64,000 bases of DNA from Fuerstiella sp. (GTDB lineage: Bacteria; Planctomycetota; Planctomycetia; Planctomycetales; Planctomycetaceae), in contig JAKVAZ010000016.1 in assembly GCA_022447225.1 (NCBI GenBank), forward strand, positions 62,001-126,000. Reading direction: 5' to 3'. A program made the position numbers and the translations under genes. The stretch's first letter is position 1; the number at the start of each line of letters is the position of its first letter. The notes under the pieces were generated by a model. The model worked only from the letters and a program-made list of their open reading frames with translations, was not told the origin of the DNA and did no database searches. Positions 62,689-64,000 of this stretch are shown here, piece by piece.

Positions 62689-64000
62689 TTACGGCACACG
62701 AAACCCTTTGACCTTTGTCTGGATCACCCACGCGGACGACTCGCCAACGGCGTACAGTTGGTCGTAATTCCTGCCACCAAACGTACAACTTACCGGATAC
62801 TGCGGGAACCAGATCGTGCCCACGTAGACGCCGGTATCTTCAAAGACCTGTATGCCGGACAGTGTGCAGACATACAGACGACCGTCCATGTCCACGGCCA
62901 TTCCGTCTGCCCGTGAATCAACACGCATCTCTGGATTCTGTGCGCTGAGCACGTCGGGTGTCAGATTGAGCTCAGCGAATTTGCGTTTGTTGGATAATGT
63001 TCCGTCTTCGTGAACATCGTAGGCCCAAACGAAGTTTGCTCCCGGATTAAACCAGGTGTTGTTGACATAGAACGTTTTGCCGTCCGGAGAAATCTCCACC
63101 CCGTTTGGCATGGCATACTCGCCCGGTGGAATCACGACTTTTGCCGTTCCATCGCAGTTCACGTAGTACACCTGTTTCCCTGGCTGGCTCTTCTTTTCCT
63201 GCGGCGTAAACTGAGGATCACTGACATAAAAGCCGCCTTTGGCGTCCATCACCAGATCATTGGGGCCGTCGATGGGCCGACCGTCAACGTGATCCAGTGC
63301 GGTTCCCAGAACCTTACCGCTGTCAGGATCCATCTCAATCACGCGATGGCCAAACATGTCGCAGACGAGCAGGTTTCCGTCGCGCGAGGCGATCGTGCCG
63401 TTGGTTTGCATTCCTGTGGACAGAACCTTTGTGGTTCCATCAGGTTCAAGACGAATCAGCCGACTTTTTTGCGGGCTGCCGGTCCAGTCACCATTGCGGT
63501 GGTCGCGAAAGTACATGTCCGAAAAGTACAGACTGCCGTCCAGCCAGGTTGGTCCTTCCGAAAACGTAAAACCTTCGGCCAGCTTGACCGGTTGGGTACC
63601 CGGAGTGATGACCTGTTCGTAGAGCTCGGTTTGGGCCTGACTGTACGAAAGGTAGTCCGGCCGTACCGGCCAGAACACATCCAGTGCCTCTGCACCGAAT
63701 TCACTCAGCTGCGCTGAATGGGCCATGCCGCCTGGCTGCAGAACCACATCATGGTGTTGGCCTTCCATGGGATATGCGAAATCCATGATGCCTTCGACCA
63801 GCTTTCCCCGCAATGTCAGCATCAACTGATCTTCGGGATGGATGTGCAGTGGAAATGACGAATCAGGATCCATACGCACGAAACTCAGCATGGTATTCCT
63901 GCCCCAGATCAGCCGTGACTGAGCACTGCTGCGGGGGTAGGGCAGTCTGGTGTCGGGTCTGGTGATCGCCGTCCACTGAATTTCATTCAGGTTGTAGGCT
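62689..64000 (-). CDS. Cupin/SMP-30 gluconolactonase-like fusion (5' end beyond window)
   Basis: The frame stays open to base 64000, so the gene begins outside the window; an internal ATG at 63891 would truncate the cupin. The visible N-terminal part is a cupin (SFPLHIHPEDQLML, then GMAHSAQL). It joins an SMP-30 six-bladed propeller with FTFSEGPTWLDGSLYFSD (metal Glu), GPNDLVMDAKGGFYVSD (metal Asn) and DGMAVDMDGRLYV (catalytic Asp region). Such lactonases open sugar-acid lactones. The downstream partner on the same strand is the Gfo/Idh-like protein, a fitting pair for aldose oxidation and lactone hydrolysis, though the Gfo/Idh member looks inactive. Confidence 0.88.
   Translation of the reverse strand, partial: AYNLNEIQWTAITRPDTRLPYPRSSAQSRLIWGRNTMLSFVRMDPDSSFPLHIHPEDQLMLTLRGKLVEGIMDFAYPMEGQHHDVVLQPGGMAHSAQLSEFGAEALDVFWPVRPDYLSYSQAQTELYEQVITPGTQPVKLAEGFTFSEGPTWLDGSLYFSDMYFRDHRNGDWTGSPQKSRLIRLEPDGTTKVLSTGMQTNGTIASRDGNLLVCDMFGHRVIEMDPDSGKVLGTALDHVDGRPIDGPNDLVMDAKGGFYVSDPQFTPQEKKSQPGKQVYYVNCDGTAKVVIPPGEYAMPNGVEISPDGKTFYVNNTWFNPGANFVWAYDVHEDGTLSNKRKFAELNLTPDVLSAQNPEMRVDSRADGMAVDMDGRLYVCTLSGIQVFEDTGVYVGTIWFPQYPVSCTFGGRNYDQLYAVGESSAWVIQTKVKGFRVP

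Noticed and set aside
1-64000. tRNA, rRNA, transposase or prophage genes
   Set aside because: None was recognised on either strand in any spacer; the absence is by eye only, without a covariance-model search.

Overview
This is a chromosomal window from a planctomycete, probably a marine heterotroph. The assignment rests on gene content: PSCyt-type c-type cytochrome domains fused to other modules (4369-6198, 8054-10588), a PVC-type haem-binding sorbosone-dehydrogenase-like protein (16771-19419), exported Gfo/Idh-like proteins, several phytanoyl-CoA dioxygenase (PhyH) paralogues, many twin-arginine (Tat) leaders, and weakly linked genes with long spacers. I see no rRNA, tRNA, CRISPR array, insertion sequence or prophage, and base composition looks even. 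The species is not determinable from this sequence.

Left part (1 to ~19.4 kb) is mostly housekeeping. It holds the tail of an unidentified gene, a PfkB/KDG-type sugar kinase, 6-phosphogluconate dehydrogenase (gnd), a methyltransferase, a cytochrome/degenerate-peptidase fusion, trmL, and a 28-residue very basic small protein with its own promoter and terminator. It continues with a coiled-coil/cytochrome/WD40 protein, an M24 peptidase, an ABC-F ATPase, an ABM-domain protein, a PDZ lipoprotein, selO and the large sorbosone-dehydrogenase/haem protein.

Middle part (19.8 to ~40.6 kb) is accessory metabolism. It has a sterol-desaturase-like membrane protein, a PLP cluster (class III aminotransferase, SDR, D-threonine-aldolase-like enzyme), three PhyH oxygenases, an exported esterase, a YceI-like lipoprotein with a Gly-Glu hexanucleotide repeat, and a polytopic membrane protein. 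It also has a calcineurin-like phosphoesterase, a Gfo/Idh enzyme flanked by two paralogues of a family I do not recognise, a 2-hydroxyacid dehydrogenase, a DMT transporter and a CinA-like protein with a signal peptide and a lost catalytic motif.

Right part (40.8 to 64 kb) looks like an extracytoplasmic catabolic region. On the plus strand lie a Tat-ABM protein, a Tat glycosidase-like protein, a second desaturase, an exported double cupin, a FAD oxidoreductase and an MFS transporter. A compact minus-strand operon follows: Tat-RidA, Tat-amidohydrolase, Tat-creatininase and a 14-repeat FG-GAP protein. Then come two more Tat glycosidase-like paralogues, a PhyH, an SSS symporter, a Tat Gfo/Idh-like protein lacking its lysine, and a cupin/SMP-30 protein that runs off the right edge. 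Three glycosidase-like paralogues with Tat leaders around an exported hydrolase/imine-deaminase operon are the best candidate here for an undescribed system. Its substrate cannot be read from the sequence.
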